A stretch of DNA of 42,588 nt from Zymomonas sp. (GTDB lineage: Bacteria; Pseudomonadota; Alphaproteobacteria; Sphingomonadales; Sphingomonadaceae): contig JAIYAJ010000348.1 in NCBI GenBank assembly GCA_027489105.1, positions 1 through 42,588 of the forward strand. The letters are read 5' to 3'. Positions 13,997 through 21,673 of this stretch are shown here, in pieces. A program made the translations under genes and the position numbers. The number at the start of each line of letters is the position of its first letter. Position 1 is the first letter of the stretch. The notes under the pieces are model-generated. The model saw only the letters and a program-made list of their open reading frames with translations. It ran no database searches and was not told where the DNA came from.

Positions 13997-15768
13997 AGGC
14001 GCGCCTCTTCTCGGCCGCAGAGATCGCGGCCATGGAACTTCCCGGCTTCCCTGCCACGAAGCGTGGCATACTGGCCTACTTCGAAAAGATGGAGGTTAGC
14101 CCGGCGGCCTTCGGCGGTCGCGGCGGCGCCGGCCAGTACCGCCCTGAAGCATTGCCGGACCGGCTGCGCAATGCGCTGGAGGCGCACCTCCTCCCGGCGA
14201 ACCGCGTCCAGGCGCCGGTCGCTGCCAACAATGTGCGGCGGTCTGCCGGACGTCCCAAGGGCAGCGACTTCTGGACACAGAATCCCGAGGTAGCGCAGGC
14301 GGTCGAGGCCATCCTCGCCCGTCAGAAACTGGCGGCCCCGCGCGTCCGCGAACTGCTCGAAACCCGCTACATCGAGCTTCCCTCGGATCGGTCGCTGCAA
14401 CGCTTCATCAAGGACGTTGAAGAGCGCAATCGGGCGGTCCTCGCCAGCACCCGCGACCCCGACCTGTTCAAGGGGAAATATCGCATCGCCCTGGGCCGCG
14501 CCGATGGCGGCGTGACGCGGGCGAACGAAGTCTGGGAGCTCGACACCACCAAGGCCGACGTCATGATGAAGGGCGGTCGCCAGATGGTCCTGGGCGTCAT
14601 CGACCGCTTTTCCCGGCGCGTCCGCTTCGTGGTCGCCCCCTCGGAATCCGGTCAGTCGGTTCGGCGCCTGCTGATCGAGACGATCGAAGCCTGGGGCGTC
14701 ATGCCCGAGGCCGTCGCGACCGACAACGGCTCGGGCTACATCAACGCCTCGATCGTCTCCGCCCTGGAAGCGCTGGGCATCGAGCACCGGCTCTGCCCGC
14801 CCGGCAGTCCGGAGAAGAAGCCCTTCGTGGAGCGTGTCTTCGGCACCTTCACGCGCGAACGGGCGGAACTCCTCGACGGCTATGCCGGTCACAATGTGGC
14901 CGATGCGCAGCGCCTGCGCGGTCGGGCGAAGAAGGAAACCGGTCGGGCCATCATCGTGCCCCAGCTGGATTCCGAGCAATTGCAGGCCATCCTCGATGCC
15001 TGGGTCGACGGCGTCTATCACCTGCGCCGCCACGGCTCGATCGGCATGTCGCCCATGGCCAAATGGCAGAGTTGCACGGCGACGCCAGCCGGCTCGCCCG
15101 GCCGCGACAAGCTGCTGATCGCCCTGTCCGCCCTGGTCGGACCGAAGACGGTCGGCAAGCGCGGCATCCAGTGGAAGCACGGGCGCTACTGGGCCCCCGA
15201 ACTGGCGGCTTATGCCGGCCGGGTCGTGCTCGTGCGCCGCGACGAGGAGGAGCTCGGCGAGCTCTTCATCTTCGACGAGGCAGGCGCCTTCATTTGCAAG
15301 GCGGTCAACGCGCAGCGCGCCGGCCTGTCCGAGGAAGCCTTCGCGACCGCTGCCAGGCAACAGCAGGCGGCCTTCATGACCAAGGCCCGCGCCGAGCTCC
15401 GCAAGAAGCAGGCCAATTTCCGCTTCGAGGACGCGCGCGATCAGCTGCTGCGGCGCGACGCCGAGGCGGCGGGCAAGCTCGCCCAATTGCCGCGTCCCAC
15501 CGTGGAGCGGTCGACGCCGGTTCTCGCCAGCCTCGCTGAGCCGACGCCGCTCCCGCAGCGGGTCAGCCCCGACCAGATCGCCGAGCGCGCCGAGCGCGCC
15601 GAGCGCCTGATCGCCGATCACGAGGCCGGCCACGACGTGCCCGAGAACGACCTCGCCTGGGCCACCGCCTTCGTGAGCGGCGCCGCCTACGCGACCCACA
15701 AGGCCCAGCAGGCCACCGGCTTCGGCACTGGCCGGATCATCAACTTCAAGATGCCGAACAGGAGGTAA
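13993..15768 (+). CDS. MuA-like DDE transposase
   Basis: The 591-residue product carries the catalytic core of MuA-type transposases: Asp184 in WELDTTKAD, Asp244 in VATDNGSGY and Glu280 in KPFVERVFGTF. The last two are separated by 35 residues, the classical DD35E spacing. The first 90 residues are a Mu-type N-terminal HTH region that would bind the phage ends. The C-terminal part, after a beta-barrel-like domain, ends with an Ala/Arg/Glu-rich helix likely to contact the MuB-like ATPase. The protein inserts the phage and replicates it by transposition. It overlaps the ParB-like gene upstream; the MuB-like gene begins 4 bases after its stop. Confidence 0.95.
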   Translation: MKARLFSAAEIAAMELPGFPATKRGILAYFEKMEVSPAAFGGRGGAGQYRPEALPDRLRNALEAHLLPANRVQAPVAANNVRRSAGRPKGSDFWTQNPEVAQAVEAILARQKLAAPRVRELLETRYIELPSDRSLQRFIKDVEERNRAVLASTRDPDLFKGKYRIALGRADGGVTRANEVWELDTTKADVMMKGGRQMVLGVIDRFSRRVRFVVAPSESGQSVRRLLIETIEAWGVMPEAVATDNGSGYINASIVSALEALGIEHRLCPPGSPEKKPFVERVFGTFTRERAELLDGYAGHNVADAQRLRGRAKKETGRAIIVPQLDSEQLQAILDAWVDGVYHLRRHGSIGMSPMAKWQSCTATPAGSPGRDKLLIALSALVGPKTVGKRGIQWKHGRYWAPELAAYAGRVVLVRRDEEELGELFIFDEAGAFICKAVNAQRAGLSEEAFATAARQQQAAFMTKARAELRKKQANFRFEDARDQLLRRDAEAAGKLAQLPRPTVERSTPVLASLAEPTPLPQRVSPDQIAERAERAERLIADHEAGHDVPENDLAWATAFVSGAAYATHKAQQATGFGTGRIINFKMPNRR

Positions 15769-15772
15769 TCAC

Positions 15773-16567
15773 ATGCTCGAAACCAATCTGCAGAAGGCCG
15801 GAGGGGACCTTGTGCCCCGTCTCGCCGACACCGGCCAATGGGCCGCGCTGGGCAATATGACCCGCGCGCTCGATACGATGAACGCCGCAATCCAGGCCCC
15901 GGAGGGCGCGCCGCGTATGTGCGTCTTCTTCGGCCAGTCGGGCGTGGGGAAGACGGTCGGTGCGGCCTATGTCACCGCCACCACCAACTCGGTCTATCTC
16001 CTGGCCCGGTCCGTCTGGACCCGCCGCGCCTTCCTCGAAGCCCTGGCCCGCGAGCTTGGCCTGGTCCGGCTCGAGCGCACCGCGACCCGGCTGATGGACC
16101 AGATTGTCGAGCAGCTGCAGGCACACCCGCGCCCCCTGCTGCTGGACGAAATGGATCATCTGGCGCGCAACCAGATCACCGAGGTTATCCGCGACATTTA
16201 CGATGCCACCGACGTCCCGGTGATGATGATCGGCGAGGAGGAGCTCCCCGCCAAGCTCAAGCAGTGGCAGCGCTTCGACAACCGCCTGATCGCCATGACG
16301 CAGGCCATGCCGGCGACGATCGAAGACGGGCGGATGCTGCGCGACTGCTATTGCCGCCGGGTCAAGGTCTCCGACGATCTCGCCGACTATTTCACCGAAC
16401 GCTGCGAGGGCATCACCCGCCGGATCATCGTCAATCTGCAGCGCGCCAGCAGCGTCGCGGTGGACGAACTCGGCACCACCCAGATCGACCGGAAGGCCTG
16501 GGCCAACCGGGCAGTGATGAACGGCGATCTGCCCGTCATCCACCATGCGCGCCGATCGGGTCATTGA
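15773..16567 (+). CDS. MuB-like AAA+ ATPase, target DNA activator
   Basis: The 264-residue product is an AAA+ ATPase with Walker A GQSGVGKT (residues 54-61) and Walker B PLLLDEMDHL (Asp125-Glu126). It fits MuB-type transposition proteins, which coat target DNA and activate the transposase. MuB of Mu has an extra N-terminal DNA-binding domain; here only about 25 residues precede the ATPase, so this is the shorter type seen in many relatives. Its stop overlaps the next start (TGATG). Confidence 0.93.
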   Translation: MLETNLQKAGGDLVPRLADTGQWAALGNMTRALDTMNAAIQAPEGAPRMCVFFGQSGVGKTVGAAYVTATTNSVYLLARSVWTRRAFLEALARELGLVRLERTATRLMDQIVEQLQAHPRPLLLDEMDHLARNQITEVIRDIYDATDVPVMMIGEEELPAKLKQWQRFDNRLIAMTQAMPATIEDGRMLRDCYCRRVKVSDDLADYFTERCEGITRRIIVNLQRASSVAVDELGTTQIDRKAWANRAVMNGDLPVIHHARRSGH

Positions 16568-17214
16568 TGTCCGCCGCCGCTCCCTCCCGCCAGCGTCTCT
16601 GGTCCGCCGCCCGCGTGCTGCGACAGTTTGACGCCACGACGCTCGCGATGGCCGCGTCCACGACGGAAGCGGCGGCGCTGCAATATGTCCGCCTCCTGGT
16701 GACGAGCGGACACATTGCCCAGCTGTCCGGCGACGCCCCCGAGCGAGGCTCGGCGCCGGCCTATCGCATAGCCCGCAATTCCGGCCCCAAGGCTCCCTAT
16801 TGGAGCGGGGGCCGGATCCACGACCCCAATCAGGTCGCCACCTACATGACGCGCGCCGAGTCCGCCCGGCAGCGTGTCTGGTCTGCCGCCCGGAAGATCG
16901 ATGCGGCCTTCGATGTGCCGACGATCGCCGCCAGGGCGAAGACACCCCGCACCACCGCCGCCGACTATATCCGCCAGCTTGCCCGCTCGGGGCATGTCAG
17001 GATTGTCGGCAACGGCAACGGCAAGGTCGGCTCGACCACCACCTACCGGCTCGTCCGCGACAGCGGGCCCAGCGCGCCGGTTTTCCGTGAAACCTCCATG
17101 TTCGACCCCAACACCGGCCGCAGCTGGCCGACGCCCGCCCGGCGCGAGGTGCGCCGCCGCGATCGCGCCGGCCGCCAGCCCGAAGGTGCGCAGGGTCGGG
17201 AAAGCGTCGCCTGA
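16567..17214 (+). CDS. Protein with two tandem winged-helix-like repeats
   Basis: The 215-residue product contains an internal duplication. Repeat 1 starts at residue 8 with RQRLWSAARVL and runs to YRIARNSGPKAPYW; repeat 2 starts near residue 100 with RQRVWSAARKI and runs to YRLVRDSGPSAPVF. Each has a helix, a helix-turn-helix (TTEAAALQYVRLLVTSGHI and TPRTTAADYIRQLARSGHV) and a beta hairpin, so a winged helix is likely. It is probably a DNA-binding early protein. The C-terminal 25 residues are very basic. It follows the MuB gene with an overlap. Confidence 0.8.
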   Translation: MSAAAPSRQRLWSAARVLRQFDATTLAMAASTTEAAALQYVRLLVTSGHIAQLSGDAPERGSAPAYRIARNSGPKAPYWSGGRIHDPNQVATYMTRAESARQRVWSAARKIDAAFDVPTIAARAKTPRTTAADYIRQLARSGHVRIVGNGNGKVGSTTTYRLVRDSGPSAPVFRETSMFDPNTGRSWPTPARREVRRRDRAGRQPEGAQGRESVA

Positions 17215-17588
17215 TGGCCTACAATCCCCTCACCAATATCGATCGCGCCGAGCGAGCCTGGGGAGCGACGATGCCGGAATGGGTCCGGCTCCTCGCCACC
17301 GCCTGCGATCGCACGAGCCAGAACGCCGTGGGCGCCAAGCTCGGCAAGTCGAGCGGCTATGTCAGCCGCGTCATCAACGGGAACTATAACGGCGACCTTC
17401 GCGAGGCGGAGGGGCTCGTACGCGCCACCTTCGGCAGCGAGACCGTCCAGTGCCCGGTCATGGGGCCGATCCCTCTCGCCTCCTGCCGGCAGAACCGGCG
17501 CCGCAAGGGAACAGCCGTCAACCTGCTGCACCGGCTGTGGGCCCGGCACTGCCCGGACTGCCCGAACAACACCGATCGAGCGGAGTGA
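17214..17588 (+). CDS. HTH early regulator with Cys-containing tail
   Basis: The 124-residue product has a helix-turn-helix with TSQNAVGAKLGKSSGYVSRVINGNY (two helices and a recognition helix ending in VINGNY). It then has the pattern TVQCPVMGPIPLASC and a tail with HCPDCPNN, giving four cysteines that could bind a metal. This combination occurs in transposable-phage early regions. It overlaps the neighbours at both ends, so it belongs to the early operon. The regulated promoter is unknown. Confidence 0.8.
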   Translation: MAYNPLTNIDRAERAWGATMPEWVRLLATACDRTSQNAVGAKLGKSSGYVSRVINGNYNGDLREAEGLVRATFGSETVQCPVMGPIPLASCRQNRRRKGTAVNLLHRLWARHCPDCPNNTDRAE

Positions 17589-17743
17589 TGCGCGCCATGC
17601 TCCAGCGTCTGGTCCTCTCGGTCCGCGCGGACCGCCCCGGCACCGACCACGCCTCCGCCCGGCTCGCCATCGGCATCGCCGGCCTCACCGCCACGATCTT
17701 CGCAGTCCAGCTGCTCCGCCTTTTCCTTGGAGACCTATCATGA
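17588..17743 (+). CDS. Small single-pass membrane protein
   Basis: A 51-residue frame lies between two well supported genes with overlaps on both sides (TGATG and ATGA). It has a basic N-terminus (MLQRLVLSVRADRPG) and one hydrophobic segment (LAIGIAGLTATIFAVQLL). No family is recognised. The overlaps and composition make it likely to be real. Confidence 0.6.
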   Translation: MRAMLQRLVLSVRADRPGTDHASARLAIGIAGLTATIFAVQLLRLFLGDLS

Positions 17744-18309
17744 CCAGACGCAAGGCCCCCGCACTGCAGGCCCCCCAGACCATGGGCGAGGCCGTGGACC
17801 TCCTCCGCAAGTTCGCCGCTATCTCGCTGGGCCTGGACCAGATCGAGGTCGATCGGGCCGAGTCCAAGGCGCAGATCGATGCGACAGCCGACAAGCTCGC
17901 AGCGCCGATGAAAGAGGCGCTGAAGGATATCGTTCGGCAACTGCGGCCATGGTGGGCGGTGGCGGGCGATGACCTGACCGAGGGCAAGCGGAAATCGATC
18001 GAGCTCGCCGGCTGCCTGATCGGCCAGCGCACCACCACGCCGAAGCTGGCGCATCCAGGCAAGGAAGAGGAAGCGGTCCAGATTCTCGTCGCGGAGGACC
18101 TTGCCGCGCATGTCCGCCAGAAGCTCACGCTCGACAAGCAAAGCCTGCTGAAGGCGCTCGCTTCCGGCGACGAGGACGCCGCCCGGCTGACCTTGCTCGG
18201 CTTCACGCGGAAACAACGAGAGGAGTTTTTCGTCGATCGCGTTCCCCCGAAGGAAGCTGCCACCGAACAGGTCGAGCCGGCCGATGCCGACGAGGATGTC
18301 GTGGCATGA
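17740..18309 (+). CDS. gam: Gam-like host nuclease inhibitor
   Basis: The 189-residue product fits the Mu Gam family, which binds double-stranded DNA ends in a Ku-like way and protects them from exonucleases. It has the long amphipathic helix pair (MGEAVDLLRKFAAISLGLDQIE, continuing to the DKLAAPMKEALK region), then GKRKSIELAGCLIGQRTTTPKL, which matches the conserved 'K.. ..G.ig.R..pp.l' part, and a C-terminal helical region. ATG 17740 overlaps the preceding stop by ATGA. Position in the early operon agrees. Confidence 0.9.
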   Translation: MTRRKAPALQAPQTMGEAVDLLRKFAAISLGLDQIEVDRAESKAQIDATADKLAAPMKEALKDIVRQLRPWWAVAGDDLTEGKRKSIELAGCLIGQRTTTPKLAHPGKEEEAVQILVAEDLAAHVRQKLTLDKQSLLKALASGDEDAARLTLLGFTRKQREEFFVDRVPPKEAATEQVEPADADEDVVA

Positions 18310-18506
18310 AGCGCGCGCTCCCCTATCCCGACATCTGCGACGAGTGCCGCTACCCCACGCGCCTCGCCGATAGTGTCTTCGTCAACGGCCGGGGCTGGCT
18401 GAATCTCTGCCCCTATTGCGACTTCCGGGTAGCAGGCATCCAGCAATTGGATCCAGCCCGCATACCTTTGGTGTGCGAGGTCACTGTGCCGGGAGCCGGC
18501 CAGTGA
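18306..18506 (+). CDS. Small zinc-ribbon-like protein
   Basis: The 66-residue product has two CxxC pairs, CDEC near residue 11 and CPYC near residue 35, with a beta-hairpin between (SVFVNGRGWLNL). That is a zinc-ribbon layout. It overlaps Gam upstream (ATGA) and the DnaA-C-like gene downstream (GTGA). Such ribbons bind nucleic acid or proteins; the partner is unknown. Confidence 0.75.
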   Translation: MKRALPYPDICDECRYPTRLADSVFVNGRGWLNLCPYCDFRVAGIQQLDPARIPLVCEVTVPGAGQ

Positions 18507-18877
18507 TCTGCCCGACCTGCGGACACGGTAGAGAGGTTATCGACCTGTCCGACCGGCCGCTGGCTGGGCAGGTCAGTCGCATGCTTTCCCTGGCCGCGTA
18601 CCGGACCGGCTTCAGCCCCGCAGATATCAAGGGCGACGGACGCTCCCGCGAACTCTGTCGCGCCCGCTGGGCCATCATGTGGGCGGCGCGGAAAGTTACG
18701 GGCCACTCCACGGCCGTCATCGGCCGGGCGCTCGGCTCGCGCGACCATACGACAGTGCTTTCCGGCCTCAAACGCGCAGCCAGCCTTCGTGAAATCCACC
18801 CGCCGTTCCGCGAACTCACTGACGTCCTGGTCGCGGCCTTCAACCCTGTTTCAACCGAGGAGACACGTTGTGACTGA
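18503..18877 (+). CDS. DnaA domain IV-like DNA-binding protein
   Basis: GTG 18503 is chosen because GGGAG lies 7 bases upstream and the start overlaps the previous stop. The 124-residue product has a short CPTCG segment, then a region matching the DNA-binding domain IV of DnaA: RSRELCRARWAIMWAARKV, the IGRALGSRDHTTVL signature and a following helix. The AAA+ motor of DnaA is absent. The RDHTTVL loop is the part that reads the DnaA box. It may bind DnaA boxes in host or phage DNA and alter replication; this is inference. Confidence 0.8.
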   Translation: MICPTCGHGREVIDLSDRPLAGQVSRMLSLAAYRTGFSPADIKGDGRSRELCRARWAIMWAARKVTGHSTAVIGRALGSRDHTTVLSGLKRAASLREIHPPFRELTDVLVAAFNPVSTEETRCD

Positions 18878-19055
18878 AGAAGTGCGCCTGCACGAACGCA
18901 GGCAATATGAGACCCCCGAAACCCTCGCCATGCCGATCCTGGGCGATCGCGCCGGGGGCGCCCTGGTCAACCTCGCCAAGGGGCTGATCTCGGTCGCCCA
19001 GTTCATGATCTTCTGCGTTGGCCTGGTGACTGTGGCCCAGTGGGTGCTGGCATGA
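18870..19055 (+). CDS. Small membrane protein
   Basis: GTG 18870 has GAGGAG 7 bases upstream. The 61-residue product has a charged N-terminal half (TEEVRLHERRQYETPE) and a C-terminal membrane segment (ISVAQFMIFCVGLVTVAQWVL). It overlaps the DnaA-C-like gene by 8 bases and the ParB-like gene by ATGA. No family is recognised. Confidence 0.65.
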   Translation: MTEEVRLHERRQYETPETLAMPILGDRAGGALVNLAKGLISVAQFMIFCVGLVTVAQWVLA

Positions 19056-19858
19056 GTGCCGCCTTCGCACCCCAGAAGGGAACCATGCCAGTGCTGCAGT
19101 TCTGCCCGCCGGGCATGCTGCGCATCGATCCGCTCTATCAACGATCGGTCATGAGCCGCGCCAGCCAGTCGCTCATCAAGCAGATCGCGTCCGGGTGGGA
19201 TTGGGGCATCTATCAACCCCTGGTTGTCGCACGGCGACCCGATGGCGAGCTCTACGTGATCGATGGGCAGCACAGGCTGGAAGCTGCGACCCTGCGAGGC
19301 GATATCCAGCAGCTGCCCTGTGTCATCACCTCACACGGTGATCCGTCCGACGAGGCAAGGGCTTTCGTTGCGATCAACACAGCACGGACGCCGCTAACGC
19401 CTGTCCAGATATTCGCTGCGGCGGTGTCGGCCGGCGACGCCGACGCGCTCTCGGTCGACGCGATCCTGCGCGATGCCGATGTCCGGCTCGCAAAAGGGTC
19501 GAACCCGGACTTTTGGAAAGCCGGGCAACTCGTTTGCATCAATGCCATCCGTTCCTGCCATCGACACCATGGCGATCGGGTGACCAAGCTCTCGCTGCAG
19601 GCGCTACGGCAAGCCTGGCCGGATGAGCCGCTTCGGTACGCAGCCACCATCTTCCCCGGTATTGTTCCGCTGGTGGGGGAACTCGGCGCGAGCTTCGTGC
19701 TCTGGCCGCTGGTCGATCTGCTTCGCTCCAGACCCCAGGCCGAGTGGAAGCGGGACATCGTCATGACGATGGGCTCCGAGAATCTCAATCGATCCGATGC
19801 AGCGACCCGCATAGTTCGTGCGGCTTGGGACGCTGCCGTCGCAGGAGGTGCGGCATGA
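19052..19858 (+). CDS. Second ParB/Srx-fold protein (DUF6551-like)
   Basis: ATG 19052 overlaps the preceding stop; ATG 19040 is possible. The 268-residue product has a ParB-type nuclease fold: RIDPLYQRSVMSR, WDWGIYQPLVVARRPDGELYVIDGQHRLEA (the DGQHR box near residue 72) and FVAINTARTPLTPVQIFAAA. The C-terminal half is helical. DGQHR proteins include ParB CTPases and sulfiredoxin-fold proteins; which activity it has is unclear. It is a different subfamily from the ParB-like protein next to the transposase. Confidence 0.8.
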   Translation: MSAAFAPQKGTMPVLQFCPPGMLRIDPLYQRSVMSRASQSLIKQIASGWDWGIYQPLVVARRPDGELYVIDGQHRLEAATLRGDIQQLPCVITSHGDPSDEARAFVAINTARTPLTPVQIFAAAVSAGDADALSVDAILRDADVRLAKGSNPDFWKAGQLVCINAIRSCHRHHGDRVTKLSLQALRQAWPDEPLRYAATIFPGIVPLVGELGASFVLWPLVDLLRSRPQAEWKRDIVMTMGSENLNRSDAATRIVRAAWDAAVAGGAA

Positions 19859-20160
19859 ACGCGCTCTTCCAGATCCGCCTCGAAGCGGGCCAGGAGCACG
19901 TGGCGCGCCACCTTCTTCTGATCGGCATCTTGGAGGCGGCCGAGCGCCGCCAGTGGCTCGATGCGGACGGCAACTGCCACCCCCAACGAAGCAGCCACGT
20001 CCTCTCCATGCTCGTCGGCGCGCAGAAGGCCGGCGAGGCCTTGGGGCTGATACCCGACCTCGTCCCCCGGAGCTTCCTGTCGCTCGCTGGCGGCTTCGAT
20101 CCCATCACCCTCATCCGCAATGCATTGGGCAACATCGAGGAGATGGACCGCCATGGCTGA
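19855..20160 (+). CDS. Hypothetical early phage protein
   Basis: The 101-residue product is helical, with LEAGQEHVARHLLLIGILEAAE, a central HPQRSSHVLSMLVGAQKAGEALGL and a C-terminal GFDPITLIRNALGNIEEM. I recognise no family. Starts and stops overlap the genes on both sides (ATGA at 19855 and 8 bases at 20153), which supports expression in the early operon. Confidence 0.65.
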   Translation: MNALFQIRLEAGQEHVARHLLLIGILEAAERRQWLDADGNCHPQRSSHVLSMLVGAQKAGEALGLIPDLVPRSFLSLAGGFDPITLIRNALGNIEEMDRHG

Positions 20161-20410
20161 CGCGCTCCATCCCCAAACATGCTCCGTTACGGATGCGAAT
20201 GGAGTCGATCGCCGAGGCCTGCCGGTGCAGGCGGTTGTCGAAACGATGCAGAGCGAAATGCTTTCGAATCCTGGCTCCTTGGTGGGCCTCGTCCGGTCCC
20301 GGTGGCCTGACCTTTGGGCCAGGATCATCGCCGAAGCGCGCCGCCAGGGCTGGTCGCCCGTCCAGCAATTGATCTTCACGATCGAGGAAGGGCTGGCGAA
20401 AAATGGCTAA
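20153..20410 (+). CDS. Hypothetical early phage protein
   Basis: The 85-residue product is mixed polar with a helical centre (LPVQAVVETMQSEML), a segment with LVRSRWPDLWARIIAEARRQGW and a C-terminal helix. No family is recognised. It overlaps the upstream gene by 8 bases and the GemA gene by 8 bases, so it is translated in a tight early cluster. Confidence 0.6.
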   Translation: MADALHPQTCSVTDANGVDRRGLPVQAVVETMQSEMLSNPGSLVGLVRSRWPDLWARIIAEARRQGWSPVQQLIFTIEEGLAKNG

Positions 20411-21116
20411 TGCTTTCGCAGACATAGCCCGCCGCCAGCTTCGGACGGCCGGCGGAAAGTCGGAGAGCCGACGCAAGCTGATGATGGCTGTTCGCGCGGC
20501 GGCCAACCGGATGCAGCTGACCGACGAGGACCGCCGCGCCATCCAGATGGAACTCACCGGCAAGACTTCCATGGCGGACATGACGCCCGCCGAGATTGGC
20601 CAGGTGCTCGACCGGCTGAACCGTGACCGGCCGGCGCCGATGGGACACCGCGCGCACGTGGCGAAGATCCGCGCGCTGTGGTGGACCCTCTATTGGCTGG
20701 GCGAGACCGCCGAGCCGAACGACCAGGCGCTGGATGCGTTCACACGTCGGCAGACCGGGCTGTCGGCCCTGCGGTTTGTCGATCATCGCTCTGCGCCGGC
20801 CTTGATCGAGGCTTTGAAGGCCTGGACCGCCCGCGCCGGAGTCAACTGGTACAGCGACGCTCATGTCGCCGAGATCGCGGCCGGCCAGGCTCGGTCCTTC
20901 TCACGCGCCAAGGCCGACCGGTGCGCCGTCGTCGAGGCGATATGGGAGAAGCTCCGCGACGCGCGCGAGGTCCACGACTCCATCCCATGGATCTATCTCC
21001 GCCGTAGCCATGGCCTGAACAGCAATCACCTCCTCTGGTCAGAGCGCGAGCTCGACACCTGCATCCGGGGCCTCGGCAAGCAACTGCGCCGCCATTTGGG
21101 CAAGCGGAGCGTCTGA
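20403..21116 (+). CDS. gemA: GemA/Mu gp16-like regulatory protein (DUF1018)
   Basis: The 237-residue product matches the GemA/gp16 family: ADIARRQLRTAGGKSE at the start, AANRMQLTDEDRRAIQMELTGKTSMADMTPAEIGQVLDRL-type linker, IRALWWTLYWLGETAEPNDQALDAFTRRQTGL, LRFVDHRSAPALIEALKAW and a C-terminal helix. In Mu, GemA changes host gene expression and DNA topology. It lies just before Mor, as in Mu. Confidence 0.9.
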   Translation: MANAFADIARRQLRTAGGKSESRRKLMMAVRAAANRMQLTDEDRRAIQMELTGKTSMADMTPAEIGQVLDRLNRDRPAPMGHRAHVAKIRALWWTLYWLGETAEPNDQALDAFTRRQTGLSALRFVDHRSAPALIEALKAWTARAGVNWYSDAHVAEIAAGQARSFSRAKADRCAVVEAIWEKLRDAREVHDSIPWIYLRRSHGLNSNHLLWSERELDTCIRGLGKQLRRHLGKRSV

Positions 21117-21117
21117 G

Positions 21118-21591
21118 ATGGTCGAGCACCATTCCATCGAGCTCGTCCTGCCCATTCCCGAGGACGTAGTCCCCGGTCCGGGCTGGACTGAGCAGATGGT
21201 GGAGTGGGCGAACCTCATCGGCCCTTACCAGACCCTCCGCCTCGTAGAGGCCTTCGGCGGCCAGGAAATCTACGTTTCTGCCGATCCGGCACGCAGCAAG
21301 TTCAAGGACGTGATCGGCATCGATGCCGCCGCCAAGATTGCCCGAGAATATCGAAGCTGCCGATTGTTGATCCCCACGGCCCAGCTCGCTCTTCGCCGCG
21401 CCAGGCGGGCAGGCGTGATTGCCCTGGCCCGACGGGGGGACTTGTCGATCGCTCGCGCAGCGCGCATGATCGGCACATCGCGCCCCTACATGTCTCAGCT
21501 GGTGAACAACACCGAAGAGGGGCTGGACGCTAAGCCTTTCGTCGCCAAGCCCTCAGTCGACAGCCGCCAGATGGACATGTTCGAGGATTGA
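21118..21591 (+). CDS. mor: Mor-family middle/late transcription activator
   Basis: The 157-residue product fits the Mor/C family: a helical dimerisation part (LIGPYQTLRLVEAFGGQEIYV, where GGxxIYV is the hallmark) and a C-terminal helix-turn-helix (RRGDLSIARAARMIGTSRPYMSQLV). Mu Mor binds a dyad upstream of a -35-less promoter. Directly downstream in the following gap is the dyad CGTCCG-N4-CGGACG, repeated at 8356. Only one member of the family is in the window, so it may serve as both Mor and C. Confidence 0.88.
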   Translation: MVEHHSIELVLPIPEDVVPGPGWTEQMVEWANLIGPYQTLRLVEAFGGQEIYVSADPARSKFKDVIGIDAAAKIAREYRSCRLLIPTAQLALRRARRAGVIALARRGDLSIARAARMIGTSRPYMSQLVNNTEEGLDAKPFVAKPSVDSRQMDMFED

Positions 21592-21600
21592 TCAGGACAC

Positions 21601-21620
21601 CCCGTCCGTGCGCGGACGGG
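21601..21620. promoter_or_regulatory. Dyad CCCGTCCG-N4-CGGACGGG after the Mor gene, candidate activator site
   Basis: An 8-bp-arm perfect dyad lies in the 82-base gap between Mor and the L,D-transpeptidase-like gene. Its core CGTCCG-N4-CGGACG (21603-21618) is shared with 8356-8371. A TAAAT-like -10 sits at 21656-21660. It could also be a hairpin at the end of the early operon, but no T-run follows. Confidence 0.5.
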
Positions 21621-21673
21621 CGGACCTGTCGGCCGCTCAAGGCACTGTCGCCCCGTAAATCAGCGGGGCAAGC

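Noticed and set aside
14000..15700. Long minus-strand frame opposite the transposase gene
   Set aside because: It mirrors the codon pattern of the high-GC transposase gene and has no recognisable domain.
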